64,000 nucleotides of DNA. It comes from Trichomonas tenax. Its lineage: Eukaryota > Parabasalia > Trichomonadida > Trichomonadidae. Under the pieces are notes generated by a model that ran no database searches, was not told the origin of the DNA, and worked only from the letters and a program-made list of their open reading frames with translations. The stretch is from positions 47,035 through 111,034 of the forward strand of contig JALKBU010000044.1 in assembly GCA_023091735.1 (NCBI GenBank). Direction: 5' to 3'. The position numbers were made by a program, and so were the translations under genes. Positions 47,198 to 57,399 of the stretch are shown piece by piece (position 1 is the stretch's first letter; each line of letters starts with the position of its first letter).

Positions 47198-48976
47198 CTA
47201 AATATCTGGATTATTAATATAATTATCATCTTCAATAATATTCTCTGGTAAGTCGCTCAGACTCTCAATCGCCTCTCCTTCTCCGTAGTCGACGATCTCA
47301 CTTCTCAATCTTGTCTTATCGAATGTTGAATCATCGAGTTCAGAAACCGATTGATTTGAAATATCTTCTTCAGCGTTTCTTGATCTTCTGTAGAGATACA
47401 AACCAATGAGTGCCAAGCTAAGCAAGCACACGCAGCACAGTACAGAAATAATGATCATTGTTGAAGCTGAGATCTTCGAACTCTTTGCTTTAGGTTCATC
47501 TTGTTGTTCTTCGAGTAATATCAAAGAATATGTTTGAATTTGTGTCTGAATTACGATGTAAGTGATCACTTGTGTTATAGTGTATGTTGTAATGATTGAT
47601 GATTTCGATGATTCGGTTGTAATTGTATTTGTTTCTGTTGTTGTGTCTGTAAGTGTCTGAGAAGAATAATTGGAAGTTGTATTTATTAATGTTTGAGACA
47701 TTCCACTTGGAACAGATGAATGAGGAACAGGAACGTGTTCAGTTGGTAAGCGAGTATCCATTTCTTGATGCCTAGTGAACATTTGCGAATACTTGAGATT
47801 AAATTCAGTTGAGGGTTTATTGTTTGGTAGCTTTCGCATCGCAGTGTGCGTGATTGGAGTTGCTGCATAAGAAAACGTTGTTGGTTCCGGAACATTTGAT
47901 GCATTTTCATCGCCTGAATTGATAGTATTTGCAAATGAGATGTTTGTCGCTCGGACATCATAGCCTTTGCTGTATATTAGTTCACACGTGGATTGTGGAT
48001 CGTGGAAAGGCCTAAATTCAACATTTCCTTTCACGGCAACTAAAGATTTATGACCAATATTAATGGAATTTCCGATATACAAAACATAAACATCTCCATA
48101 CACCATTAAGTTGTGGCCTGGATTGAGTGATTCGTTACTCTTTGTTATTAAATTGGTTGAAATATTGCCTGCAAAATTTCCTCTGAAGCAGCCTTTGATG
48201 ATGTTGACGTTGGAAGTATATTTTTTAAATGAAGCGTAGCTCGAAATGAAGATGGCTCCGCCTCCTCGAGGAGTGAGCCTTGGTATATGATTCTTTGCTA
48301 CGTACAATTGACGGTTATCTGATCCAATAACTTTGAGAATTAATGAGTTATTGATGAACTTTGTTTCATAAAAAATCGTTTGGTTTACGCCCACAGAATG
48401 GATGGCTCCACCTGAAATCTGGGCTGTATTTTTAATGAAATCACTGTGATGTAATTCAAAGTTGTAACTCAATGATACTGCAATAGCGCCGCCGAAACTA
48501 AATGCAGTATTATTTTCAAAGTGTGAATCTTCGACATAAAAGGTATTTCTGTCATCAGTGCCTTGAAAGAAGATGACTCCACCAAATTTGTAGGCTGTAT
48601 TACCACTAAATGTAACATTACGAATTAAAACTTCAGAACTGAGCGAGCACATGGTTCCACCCACTTCAGCAGTGTTTCCTGTACATTCTAAATGATTGTC
48701 ATTATGGAAATTTAATGAGCATTCGGAAATAAATATCGCACCGCCAAGTCTTGGCGCTTTATCGGCTCCAATCGCTGTATTATGTGAAAAATTTGAGTTT
48801 TTGATTGTAACAGAGCACAGGTAATACGTTTGACGGAATGAATCACAAAAAGCATCGATTTTATTGATTTCTGTGCCAGCAATACTGCTGTCATTAAGGG
48901 GGTCTTCAATAGTGATGTTGTTCGATAGAAATGAAGGTTCGTTGAAGGCTAAACAACAATGAACAAAGATAAACAT
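47198..48976 (-). CDS. Pmp-like beta-helix surface protein with one transmembrane helix
   Basis: The 592-residue protein begins with a signal peptide (MFIFVHCCLAF, cleavage after ~11-15). Residues ~30-360 contain GGAI and FxxN-type repeats like chlamydial polymorphic membrane proteins (LGGAIFISE, FSGNTAYKFGGVIFF, FENNTAFSFGGAIAV, FIKNTAQISGGAIHS). A Ser/Thr/Pro-rich stalk follows (~380-490). A transmembrane helix lies at ~507-528 (MIIISVLCCVCLLSLALIGLYL). The cytoplasmic tail of ~64 residues is acidic with possible sorting tyrosines (VDYGEGE). Trichomonads have a large Pmp-like family thought to act in adhesion. Unlike the related gene at 11490 this copy looks intact. Confidence 0.88.
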   Translation of the reverse strand: MFIFVHCCLAFNEPSFLSNNITIEDPLNDSSIAGTEINKIDAFCDSFRQTYYLCSVTIKNSNFSHNTAIGADKAPRLGGAIFISECSLNFHNDNHLECTGNTAEVGGTMCSLSSEVLIRNVTFSGNTAYKFGGVIFFQGTDDRNTFYVEDSHFENNTAFSFGGAIAVSLSYNFELHHSDFIKNTAQISGGAIHSVGVNQTIFYETKFINNSLILKVIGSDNRQLYVAKNHIPRLTPRGGGAIFISSYASFKKYTSNVNIIKGCFRGNFAGNISTNLITKSNESLNPGHNLMVYGDVYVLYIGNSINIGHKSLVAVKGNVEFRPFHDPQSTCELIYSKGYDVRATNISFANTINSGDENASNVPEPTTFSYAATPITHTAMRKLPNNKPSTEFNLKYSQMFTRHQEMDTRLPTEHVPVPHSSVPSGMSQTLINTTSNYSSQTLTDTTTETNTITTESSKSSIITTYTITQVITYIVIQTQIQTYSLILLEEQQDEPKAKSSKISASTMIIISVLCCVCLLSLALIGLYLYRRSRNAEEDISNQSVSELDDSTFDKTRLRSEIVDYGEGEAIESLSDLPENIIEDDNYINNPDI

Positions 48977-49928
48977 TTTTTTATTTTATCGATAAAAATA
49001 AAAAATATGAATAAAATTTTTGGAATAATTTTGGTTATTATGGTGTTTAGATGATATTGTCAAGAAAAATATTCTTTCAAAAGCACTTCTAAATTGTGAA
49101 ACGTCTCTTTTTATCAAAATTTGGAATTGTAATAAATACAATGTGAATAACAAATTGTAAAAATATTAAATTTGCATTCAATTTTAGAATATGGTAATAA
49201 CACATTGCAGATAAATATTTAAATATTTTATTTTGAAATCTTGCGATACAGATATTTTCCATTTCAATCAAAAGTTTTCACAGGAAAATTATCTGTAAAA
49301 CGATTATTTCGCATTCAAAAATATTCATTTTTAATAAAGAATCATTATATTTATATTATTTAAGTGCAATTTAACAGAATAAATACAATATTTTAGGGGT
49401 TTGTAATACAAAATAAATAACGTAAATCATTATATCAATGTCAATGCTGTTGTTTTTTTCAACAAATAAAACCTTAATTTTGAAATTATTTTTGAAATTT
49501 TAAGTTTAAGCTCGTGCCTCTGTATATTCTTGGTTGCCATGCCATAATAACATTGAATCCACTGGAATATATGTATGTTGCTGCGAAAGAATTTTTATCT
49601 AATTTTGATTGTTGCTCATATTCAAGTTTATCTTGTGTTTTTCATTGCCTTAGATTGTGTTCACTATGAATTTAGCTTGCAGTTATAATAAAAATGTTTA
49701 TCAAAACAATAACTTGAATTTATAGGTAAACCAATGCTCTGCTGCTTTTATAGCTAATTAACATATTATAAACCATGATTAAATTGTCTTGAATCGATTT
49801 CAAACATTTTCTTTAACTTCAAACTAATTAAATAACTTTTTGGAACAATACCATTCCTTCCTTTCATCATAAACTGTTGAAATTTATTTGGAATCTTAAT
49901 GTTTTTTAAGATAAACTCTATTTATATT
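48977..49928. other. Intergenic AT-rich region
   Basis: No supported gene. Only low-complexity AT sequence is seen, with TTCATATTTTTTATTTTTATCG (initiator-like TCATA) about 35 nt before the surface-protein start. Confidence 0.5.
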
Positions 49929-52565
49929 TTAAAAACAATTTTCGAAGCTTTGAAGTATTTCAAGGACTTCTGGTGAAGAATTTCCTGTTTTGTCGATAAT
50001 TTTTCGACATATTCTATAACAGAGAACATTGCAGTCTGAATTATTCTCATTGACTTTGTCTTCGCTATCAATCATCGAAAAAGAAATATTCATAACTCTT
50101 TCTGCATCATAGCTGTCTGTTGTACAAACAATGGTAAACAACGAAGTTGCAACTGTCTGCCTAATATCTGCATCTTCTGAAGACGATAATTCGTTAGCGA
50201 CTTCAATCACATCATTAATGGTTTGTTCATTAAATCTGCAGAGAGATGACAAAACTAAAAGACTTTCAGCTGAATGATTGAGTGGGAAAGCTGAAGTAAT
50301 GTTGTTATAAACATCTTCAGTGATGTGTTGTGCCATAGCTATAACAAGTTCATAAACAGAATGTGCAATGATCTGATTATCATTTTCCTCTTTGTCTTCA
50401 TTAAACGAAGCGAAATTCTGGCAAACGCTGATGAATAACTTTATATAATCAAGAGAATTGCTATCATCTAAATATTTCCTAATTTTTTCTAACACAGCCA
50501 AAAGTTCTGATTGGCAAATTCGCGAAGCAATTGTTGAATAAACACTTTCTTTGAAGAACTCAAGAACGATTACAAAACCATTTTCATAGCTTAATAATGC
50601 AGGTAAAAGCTTAGCAGCTCTCCTTGCAATGTCTTCTAGCAGAGATTTCATGTTTTTGAGTGATATGTCGAAGATCATCTGAGGACTGAAAACTTGAGGA
50701 TATTTGACAGCGAAATGATTTAACACCTTCAAAGCAATTAAAAGCGTTTTGTGTTTCTCTTCATCATAAATGAAAGATAATGATCCTGATTCAACGATGA
50801 TTGTGGTTGCTGCAGATTCATCCTCAGCTAAAGGCAGTAAATCTATGTTTGCAATATTGATGACTATTTGAGAAAACTTTTCGATTTGTTCAGTAAATGC
50901 ATCGAAAACTTTCAATTTCAAAGCAACATCAATCAAGAATAATAGATCTGATAACGATATGGATTCAGCTTCTAATTCAAATAGCGATTGACAAAATACT
51001 TCAACAACAGGGATTTCTTGGCTTTTTGCAGCGATTGTTTTAATGATTTCTGCTCCATCAACAATAAAATTAATGTTTCTCAAAGCTTCGACAATGATAT
51101 CTTGGAAATTTTCAAAATTCATTAGGAATAAATTACTCGTTGATTCAGCAATACTATTAATGATTTTCAAGGATTGATGGATGAGAGAAGGACAAGAAAC
51201 TGCAGAATGAATCAAATTCGATAAATTTGCAATGATTTGATCATCGGAATTCTTGGAAAGTAATATTTGTGTTTCTATTGCTTCTAAATACTTCAACAGA
51301 AGCTCTTCATCACTGATATCACTCATTGCTGCAATCAGAAAATTAATAAAAGTCTCTGAATATTCTTCAAATGTTTTGTTCTTTATCCGAAGAAATGTTA
51401 AAGATTGCAATCTAATCAATGAGTTTTTTAATGTTAAACTTGCAGCAACAGTCTGTGTAATGCTTTCTGCGCTTGCTTCAAGGCAGTCTACTTTGTTTTC
51501 TGAAAGAATCGTTATTAATGCTAAACCGAGATAAATTTGTTGCCACTCTGATGATGAAATTGATTGTTCGGCGACTTTCAAAACAAACTCATTAAACTTT
51601 TGGTTATCTATTTCATAAACAATATCAGATATAATGTTTTTTGCATCTTCAATTCTATCATCATTTGTTTCATCAGATATTTCAGAAACAATAACTGCTG
51701 CGCATGAATTAAATATATCTTGAACAAAATCAGAAATCCAATCTGAATCATTTTGAATAATATCATTAATAAAACAAAAAGCTGCTGCTCTTGATTTATA
51801 TGAATGTCCAGCATTGGAGAAAATGTTCATTAATATCTGAATCAATTGAGATGATGTTGATGAGAAAAATATTGATGATTCTTTATAAATGTCATTCAAA
51901 TCTGATATATAAGCACTTAAACGATCATTAGGAACAGTTTCAAATATTGTAATCATATTCGATGAAAACTGCTGCAGCTCTTCAATGTTTTGTTTATTGA
52001 GAATCATTTGAAATAAGAATGAAGCTCCGTCAACAATTTTATCGTATGATTGATTATAAATTAATGCAAATTCTTGTAAAACGAAATCATAAATATGTTC
52101 AATTTCGATCTTATTGAGCTTCAATAGCCATGCCATTGTAAGCAATACTGTTCTTTTAGCATCATGGCTTGTTTGATATATTTCGATTAGAAATTGAATC
52201 GGTGAATCAAGAATATCGATTAAGAAGTATATAAATATTTTTTGGAATACTTCTGATGCCATTGATTTATGGATTGCAATAATATCTGTGTTTTTGCATA
52301 TTTTCATTGAAATTTGAATTAAAAATTCATTTATTTGAGGGATAAATTGCTTAATAAAACCAATATTTCTCACTGAAAACAGTGAAAGCATAAGAACCAA
52401 TGACTCTTTTCTTAATAATTCATCATCAAGCATATTGAAAAAATAAATTAAAGCATCTTGAAGGTTTGATGAAACAAACTGATGATAAATTGATTCTGAT
52501 TCTGCTCTATTTTCATCGCCTCTAAGCATATTATGAACAATGCGTATGAAATTTTCAAATTCCAT
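49929..52565 (-). CDS. Importin-beta-like (karyopherin) HEAT-repeat protein
   Basis: The 878-residue length is typical of karyopherin-beta receptors. The N-terminus resembles their first HEAT repeat (FIRIVHNMLRGDENRAESE, like the importin N-terminal domain). HEAT pairs follow throughout (VLLTMAWLLKLNKIEIEHIYD; SLADFRCN-free helical pairs; ISLKNMKSLLEDIARRAAKLLPALL). An importin-4/5-type receptor carrying cargo between cytoplasm and nucleus with Ran is the best guess, but no diagnostic loop is identifiable. TGTCATGTAAATTTCATTTTTTTCG ends in the start region; a 5-codon upstream frame (ATG at 52569) overlaps the start. No stop or frameshift is seen. Confidence 0.78.
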   Translation of the reverse strand: MEFENFIRIVHNMLRGDENRAESESIYHQFVSSNLQDALIYFFNMLDDELLRKESLVLMLSLFSVRNIGFIKQFIPQINEFLIQISMKICKNTDIIAIHKSMASEVFQKIFIYFLIDILDSPIQFLIEIYQTSHDAKRTVLLTMAWLLKLNKIEIEHIYDFVLQEFALIYNQSYDKIVDGASFLFQMILNKQNIEELQQFSSNMITIFETVPNDRLSAYISDLNDIYKESSIFFSSTSSQLIQILMNIFSNAGHSYKSRAAAFCFINDIIQNDSDWISDFVQDIFNSCAAVIVSEISDETNDDRIEDAKNIISDIVYEIDNQKFNEFVLKVAEQSISSSEWQQIYLGLALITILSENKVDCLEASAESITQTVAASLTLKNSLIRLQSLTFLRIKNKTFEEYSETFINFLIAAMSDISDEELLLKYLEAIETQILLSKNSDDQIIANLSNLIHSAVSCPSLIHQSLKIINSIAESTSNLFLMNFENFQDIIVEALRNINFIVDGAEIIKTIAAKSQEIPVVEVFCQSLFELEAESISLSDLLFLIDVALKLKVFDAFTEQIEKFSQIVINIANIDLLPLAEDESAATTIIVESGSLSFIYDEEKHKTLLIALKVLNHFAVKYPQVFSPQMIFDISLKNMKSLLEDIARRAAKLLPALLSYENGFVIVLEFFKESVYSTIASRICQSELLAVLEKIRKYLDDSNSLDYIKLFISVCQNFASFNEDKEENDNQIIAHSVYELVIAMAQHITEDVYNNITSAFPLNHSAESLLVLSSLCRFNEQTINDVIEVANELSSSEDADIRQTVATSLFTIVCTTDSYDAERVMNISFSMIDSEDKVNENNSDCNVLCYRICRKIIDKTGNSSPEVLEILQSFENCF

Positions 52566-52576
52566 TCATCGAAAAA

Positions 52577-52597
52577 AATGAAATTTACATGACAAAA
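52577..52597 (-). promoter_or_regulatory. Initiator and TGTCATGTAAA word of the importin-like gene
   Basis: TCATT (+1 A at 52579, 13 nt before the ATG at 52565) follows TTTTGTCATGTAAA. The same arrangement is seen before the FHIT gene. Confidence 0.55.
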
Positions 52598-54679
52598 ATG
52601 TTTTGTAAATTGTCAAAAAACACCCAAAATCATTCTTAATCTGAGTTTTAACTAAATTACAAATAAATTTATATTGTACTCCTCTAAGCTAAGTTAAATA
52701 CAGAAGTTATAATGATATATTTTGGATTTAAAGAAATTGGCTCTACTTCTATCTTATATGCTAAATTCATAAGATATGGATCTTAAATTACATATTTTTA
52801 AAATCAAAAAATATTTTTCTAGAATTAAACCATATAATTTATATAATAGACTATACTCTTTGTGTTAATGCATAAAGCAAGAGATCTTATTTCAAAACCA
52901 TTTAATAAAATTTCAAATTCAATAATCACAAATTAAGCTTCTGTGTCGATGTGAATAGCATTTAATAGGGATAAAATTATGATTTCTAAGTTCCTTTATA
53001 GTGATAATCGACGACAAAAGAAATTTCAAATTTATATATTTGATGTAAGAACGAAGTGACTAAGGATGTTTGAAAATATACGTTATTGATGTAAACTTTT
53101 TGGGGAGGACGAAAAACTCTTTAAGGTTCGAAAACAAAAAGTGACGAGTCTATTGAAATACATGGTATAGTCAGGGAAAAAAGGGACAAACGCCTCCTTA
53201 GAAGCATAATTAGACCTCCAAACTCTACCTGTGATTTGTATACATCATTCTAAAACTAATATAATGAAATAAAGTCTAAGTTTAAATTTTTAATTTCAAT
53301 ATGTTATAAAGTTGTATATTATTCAGCAAGTACAATATACATGAATTGCATGTTACTGCTATTCACTCTTTTTGCATTTGGTGCTGTTTTTTGGTTGTCC
53401 TAGCATTGATAAACCCTAATTGCCTTACTTGTACCAATCTGGCGAAGATTGAGCTGTGTTTCAGCATTGCATTCGGAAACAATGCTATTGTAGATGCATG
53501 ATTTCGGTTGGTTCATCCTAATTTGTATCGAAGTTGACAAGATCGTGTAGTGTGTATTCTCAAGTGCAGGCAGCTATCCAAAGCTTCTGCTACATGCACT
53601 GGCTAAGCTTTACGTCGTGATTATCGTGTTTGACTACTTAGTCAAGAGCAAATACGGATATTAACTTCTCTGACCCTTGCGTTTCCTGCATAAGCATCCA
53701 TGTACCATATGCAGGTGCCTGCAGAGTTGCATGGAACTCAAATTCTTTATCAGAAGATGAGTCTTTGGGATAACCTGTGCGAAAGTTCCATAAAAATTTT
53801 TGGACGATAAAATTTTAAACGTGTGTTGATTTTACGTGTTTGCCCTATTTTGAATGGAAAAAATTATTGTGGTGTATATAGCTTAAGAATGCTATGTAGA
53901 GCCTATATAACCTAAAATATTTCCTAAATAAAACAGCGTTTGCCCCTTTATCCTGTGACTTTATTATGATTTAAATTCGTTCTACATAAGGTCTGCAAAG
54001 TGAATGGAACTGAAGAGAAGGGAAGTGCATTGGAATATGTGAATATTAAATTTTTCTTTTCCTAAAAAAGCTCTTGTTTTGTCTTGAAATACTTTCTGTC
54101 TGGCCAGCCTTACTATCGCAGATAAACACAAGTAAAATGAGGATCTAATTATAAAATTGTGATAATTTTTTGTATTAAACATCTTTTGTTATATAAATTA
54201 GCTTATCCTATAAGAAGGTATTCGAGATCCATCACATTTGTGCTTAAATGAGGAAAGATAATTCCTACTAAAATTAATTTTAAACTTTGTCTCGGAGTTT
54301 TTTTTTTATTTTCGGGCCTCTCAAAACCATTCAAAAATTGAGAACCAAAAAAACGGATTTTTTCGAAAATCGAAAAGTTAGGGGATCAAAATTTTTTGTT
54401 GGCGAAATGCGTATTTAAAGGGGTTGAAACAACTAAAAAGGGGTAATATAATGCTCATTATATTGATCAAGAAAGGGAGTTTATTTCTTCAAAAAGGAGA
54501 AACTTATCCCCATTATAAATCATCTAACCCTGATATTTTAAATTTAGGCAGAGCCCGAAAGAATACGTTTTTTCGGGCAACTCGCTGCAAAAAGTTCAAA
54601 ACTATTCACACAACTTTTCGGACATCCCTAAAGTGACCTTTTACAAAAAAATATTCAAAATAACGAGCAAATAAAAAAA
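52598..54679. other. 2.1-kb region without an intact gene
   Basis: AT-rich, with AAAAAGTGACG near 53139 and a GC-richer segment at 53330-53790 described separately. G-run words such as AAAGGGG and AAAAAGGGG lie near 54417 and 54437. TAAAGTGACC is about 50 nt before the next ATG. Confidence 0.5.
53341..53790 (+). pseudogene. Possible remnant of a secreted-protein gene
   Basis: The ATG at 53341 opens 20 codons that read like a signal peptide (MNCMLLLFTLFAFGAVFWLS) and then a TAG. The following ~400 bp are less AT-rich than surrounding spacer and contain Cys-bearing fragments in several frames (for example INPNCLTCTNLAKIELC) with repeated stops. No family can be named, and a chance ORF is possible. 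Confidence 0.3.
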
Positions 54680-55465
54680 ATGAGTGTTGAAGCAATAGAC
54701 GATTCTAGTGAAGATCATTCTCAAGTTTACGAAGAACCATTTCCAATTCCACGCCTCATGAAAGTTCCCAATCCAAAGCCAGCTCTTATGCCTAAATATA
54801 CGACACTTGTTGAAGAATTCAACTGCGACCTCTTTCAGCTCTACTTCAGCCTCGTCAATTACCACATAAATCCATACGATCCAAGTCCTGATCTCGAATA
54901 CTCGCCTGCTTTAGGAACATTAGGCCATGCTTTCGACAATGAGGGCGAAAATGAGGATGGAGGCGAATCAAAGAAGAAATTAGATCCTAAGAAACTTACA
55001 GAGCCAGAATGTGTCATTGGACGCAATCATATCGTTAGAAAATTCCTTCTTGAGTGCCAAAAGAAATTCTTCGAGTTCACAACAAATCCGTCATTAACAA
55101 AAATTGCTGTTCTCCACAACGAGCTCTTCTACGCATCAGAAGTTCTTCGTCAGAACAACCCAGACCCAGATATAATGAATTTCTGCGATATGTTGATGGC
55201 AGATACATACGATCTTTACAACTCTGTCATTGGCGACATAATCAACAACAAATACTGGAACGCAGGAAAGTCTGTTGAAGAATTGATCAACGACGTTCTC
55301 AAGAAGGAGATTTTAACAATCAGAACTTTGAATAGAGAAACATTCCAGAGATTGTCATCATGTGCAGTTCAACGCGCCCTAGATAAGGCTCCACCAGGTT
55401 ATGCTGGTAAAATCAAAGGATGGGCCAAAGATAACGAAATCACTATCGAAGGCGATAGTAAGTAA
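54680..55465 (+). CDS. Hypothetical soluble protein, 261 residues
   Basis: The ATG follows an A-run leader. Residues 1-45 are Pro-rich and acidic (EEPFPIPRLMKVPNPKPALMP). A loop at ~80-105 is Gly/Glu/Lys-rich (DNEGENEDGGESKKKLDPKK). The rest is mixed helical (HIVRKFLLECQKKFFEFTT; NPDPDIMNFCDMLMADTYDLY). There is no membrane, signal or catalytic motif. I do not recognise it. Codon use and GC content match expressed genes nearby, and the frame is clean. Confidence 0.82.
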   Translation: MSVEAIDDSSEDHSQVYEEPFPIPRLMKVPNPKPALMPKYTTLVEEFNCDLFQLYFSLVNYHINPYDPSPDLEYSPALGTLGHAFDNEGENEDGGESKKKLDPKKLTEPECVIGRNHIVRKFLLECQKKFFEFTTNPSLTKIAVLHNELFYASEVLRQNNPDPDIMNFCDMLMADTYDLYNSVIGDIINNKYWNAGKSVEELINDVLKKEILTIRTLNRETFQRLSSCAVQRALDKAPPGYAGKIKGWAKDNEITIEGDSK

Positions 55466-55755
55466 TGTGATTTTCATGCTATATTTAATGACTGTTCTAG
55501 AATAAATTCATGTTTTTATCAAAATATTACTAAACTTAAAACTCAATCATCTACGAAGCATATCATACCAAATACATCTTATAATCTATTTGACTTTTGA
55601 TTTTATTAGATATTTTTTGCTGATTTTGGAATTTAAAAAGAGAATGCTTTCACTGGCGTGGCATTATCTATTTTTGTATCATTGTAAGTAGCTGTAGTCA
55701 TTATAATAAAATACACATTTAAATTATTAAATATCTCTATAAATTAATAATAACT

Positions 55756-56196
55756 CTATTCATCTTCATTGAGAAGCTGCATATCTTCATCGTTGATTGG
55801 CAAACCAACGCCCTGTCCCTCTCTTTCGTGAAGCACGAATTGAGTTACGGCGTAGGCTTCAACAAATTGGCCAATTTGTTGTGTTCTCTGTTTGAGAGTG
55901 TGTTGAAGCTCAGAAAGCTTCCGTTGGCACTCACCAGACGCAGAAATTGATAATTGATGAATTTCAATAAGCTTTTCGATCCACGGAAGGATTGTTTTTA
56001 GGTACTTTGGCTCTGCAACTAAGAATTTGTTGAATGATCTAAGGAATGTTGCTAAAAGATTTGGTGGAATCGGTTGAATATAACTCGGAATTTGATCTTC
56101 GACTGTTTTATCAAGCACGAATTTGATTAAAGCCTCATCACAGCTCTTTAACGCCTGCTCGAGAAGCTTTGGACTGACTCTTGTTTCTTCACTCAT
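55756..56196 (-). CDS. Stand-alone Utp12-domain protein (small-subunit processome)
   Basis: The 146-residue protein is essentially one Utp12 domain: SPKLLEQALKSCDEALIKFV at the start, then IPPNLLATFLRSFNKFL, then ILPWIEKLIEIHQLSIS, then LQHTLKQRTQQIGQF. In other eukaryotes the domain caps the WD40 proteins UTP5/WDR43, UTP12/WDR3, UTP4 and UTP21 in U3-snoRNP complexes that process pre-rRNA in the nucleolus. Here no WD40 propeller is attached. The frame could extend upstream to 56388, but that part overlaps the divergent gene and lacks sense, so the ATG at 56196 is used. TCATT about 43 nt upstream may be the initiator. Confidence 0.78.
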   Translation of the reverse strand: MSEETRVSPKLLEQALKSCDEALIKFVLDKTVEDQIPSYIQPIPPNLLATFLRSFNKFLVAEPKYLKTILPWIEKLIEIHQLSISASGECQRKLSELQHTLKQRTQQIGQFVEAYAVTQFVLHEREGQGVGLPINDEDMQLLNEDE

Positions 56197-56254
56197 AATT
56201 TTTGAGTCCTCTATTTTTAGGGTCTGTAATGAAAACAAAGGGTTCGAATATATA
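56197..56254. promoter_or_regulatory. 58-bp divergent promoter
   Basis: The start codons of the Utp12-domain gene and of the 109-residue gene lie only 58 bp apart, so both promoters must sit within or overlap this interval. It contains TTAGGGTC and AAAGGGTT words. Confidence 0.45.
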
Positions 56255-56584
56255 ATGGCACAAGTTTCTTTAGAAGACCGCGGAAAGGCAATAATTGAGC
56301 TCGCTAGAAATAACCACTTAGCGGCGCAAATGGCTGAGACTTCGTTACAAAGCATAAAATCGTTTTTAGTTAACGGACAAAATTTCAATCAAATTCCTGA
56401 TAGAAATGATCCTATGAATCTTCCACCACAGATCAGCCAGGCAACGCAGATAACGCAGCCAGTGATGACACCTCAACAAGTTCAAGGCGCGGTTTACGGA
56501 CAAAATTTGATGCCGCCGATGATGGGTAATCAGCCATTTATGCCTAACACCGGTGGAATTCCATTTTTGTACCATCAGCAATAA
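56255..56584 (+). CDS. Small Gln/Pro-rich protein, 109 residues
   Basis: The ATG at 56255 is chosen over an earlier one at 56123 because the added sequence would overlap the coding part of the Utp12 gene. Residues 1-45 are helical (MAQVSLEDRGKAIIELARNN). Residues ~50-109 are low-complexity, rich in Gln, Pro, Met and Asn (QATQITQPVMTPQQVQGAVY), and probably disordered. There is no known family. The tight divergent pairing with the Utp12 gene hints at shared timing only. Confidence 0.65.
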   Translation: MAQVSLEDRGKAIIELARNNHLAAQMAETSLQSIKSFLVNGQNFNQIPDRNDPMNLPPQISQATQITQPVMTPQQVQGAVYGQNLMPPMMGNQPFMPNTGGIPFLYHQQ

Positions 56585-57399
56585 CAAAAATATCATATTT
56601 GTTTGTAATCAATTTCATTTCTTCATTCTAGGTTAAAATGCGATTGTCTTTCTTAATATTTTACGATTTTATTATATGTTATTATCTTAAGAGAATTTTA
56701 TATTCGATAATATTTTTTGAACAAATTACATTTCAACATAGCATGCAGAAAGTTTATAGGATCAATAAATTTTTGTGTAGCAAAATGGTGGTGAATATGT
56801 GAAAAGACTTCAAATTTAATGTTAAAATTATTATTTTATTGAAGATTTTCATCTATTGTAATACATGCCATAATCATTTCTGAGTATTGAGTGATGGGTA
56901 GAAGTTGGTAAATATAAACAATTGTTGAATGATTGAAAAAATATTATAAAGTTCATCACCAAGCATTATAAATATAAGAAATATAGTTCAATGGAAAATT
57001 TTGATATCATTATTAATAAGTCCATGCAAGTTTAAAATTAATTTCTTTTTTTATTCATTTTGACAAAATCCTGCGTTGTAAACTATTCAAAATTGAAAAC
57101 TTTACATCAATTTAAGATCCGAATTATTATAATACAACGATATCAATGTCCTACAACAACAAGAAAAGTCGAGTTCATCCACTTCTTTGATTACATCACA
57201 TAGCATCAGTCAAATGTTATCATGTATGATATTGATAAAATGATTTTATAAGATTTGAAAATTATGGCATGATATTCTGTCAATTATTTCCTTATCTACT
57301 TTATTATTATATTTGCTGTTAATAATTGATGCTTACTGTTAAATTTATTGTGAAAATCCTCACTTTTGTTCCTCATGGCACCTTTTTTTTCAGAAAATT
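56585..57399. other. Intergenic AT-rich region
   Basis: No supported ORF or RNA. Immediately before the next ATG is CTCATGGCACC followed by CTTTTTTTTCAG. Confidence 0.55.

Noticed and set aside
56123..56254. Longer N-terminus for the Gln/Pro-rich gene
   Set aside because: It would overlap the coding part of the divergent Utp12 gene; the ATG at 56255 suits both genes.
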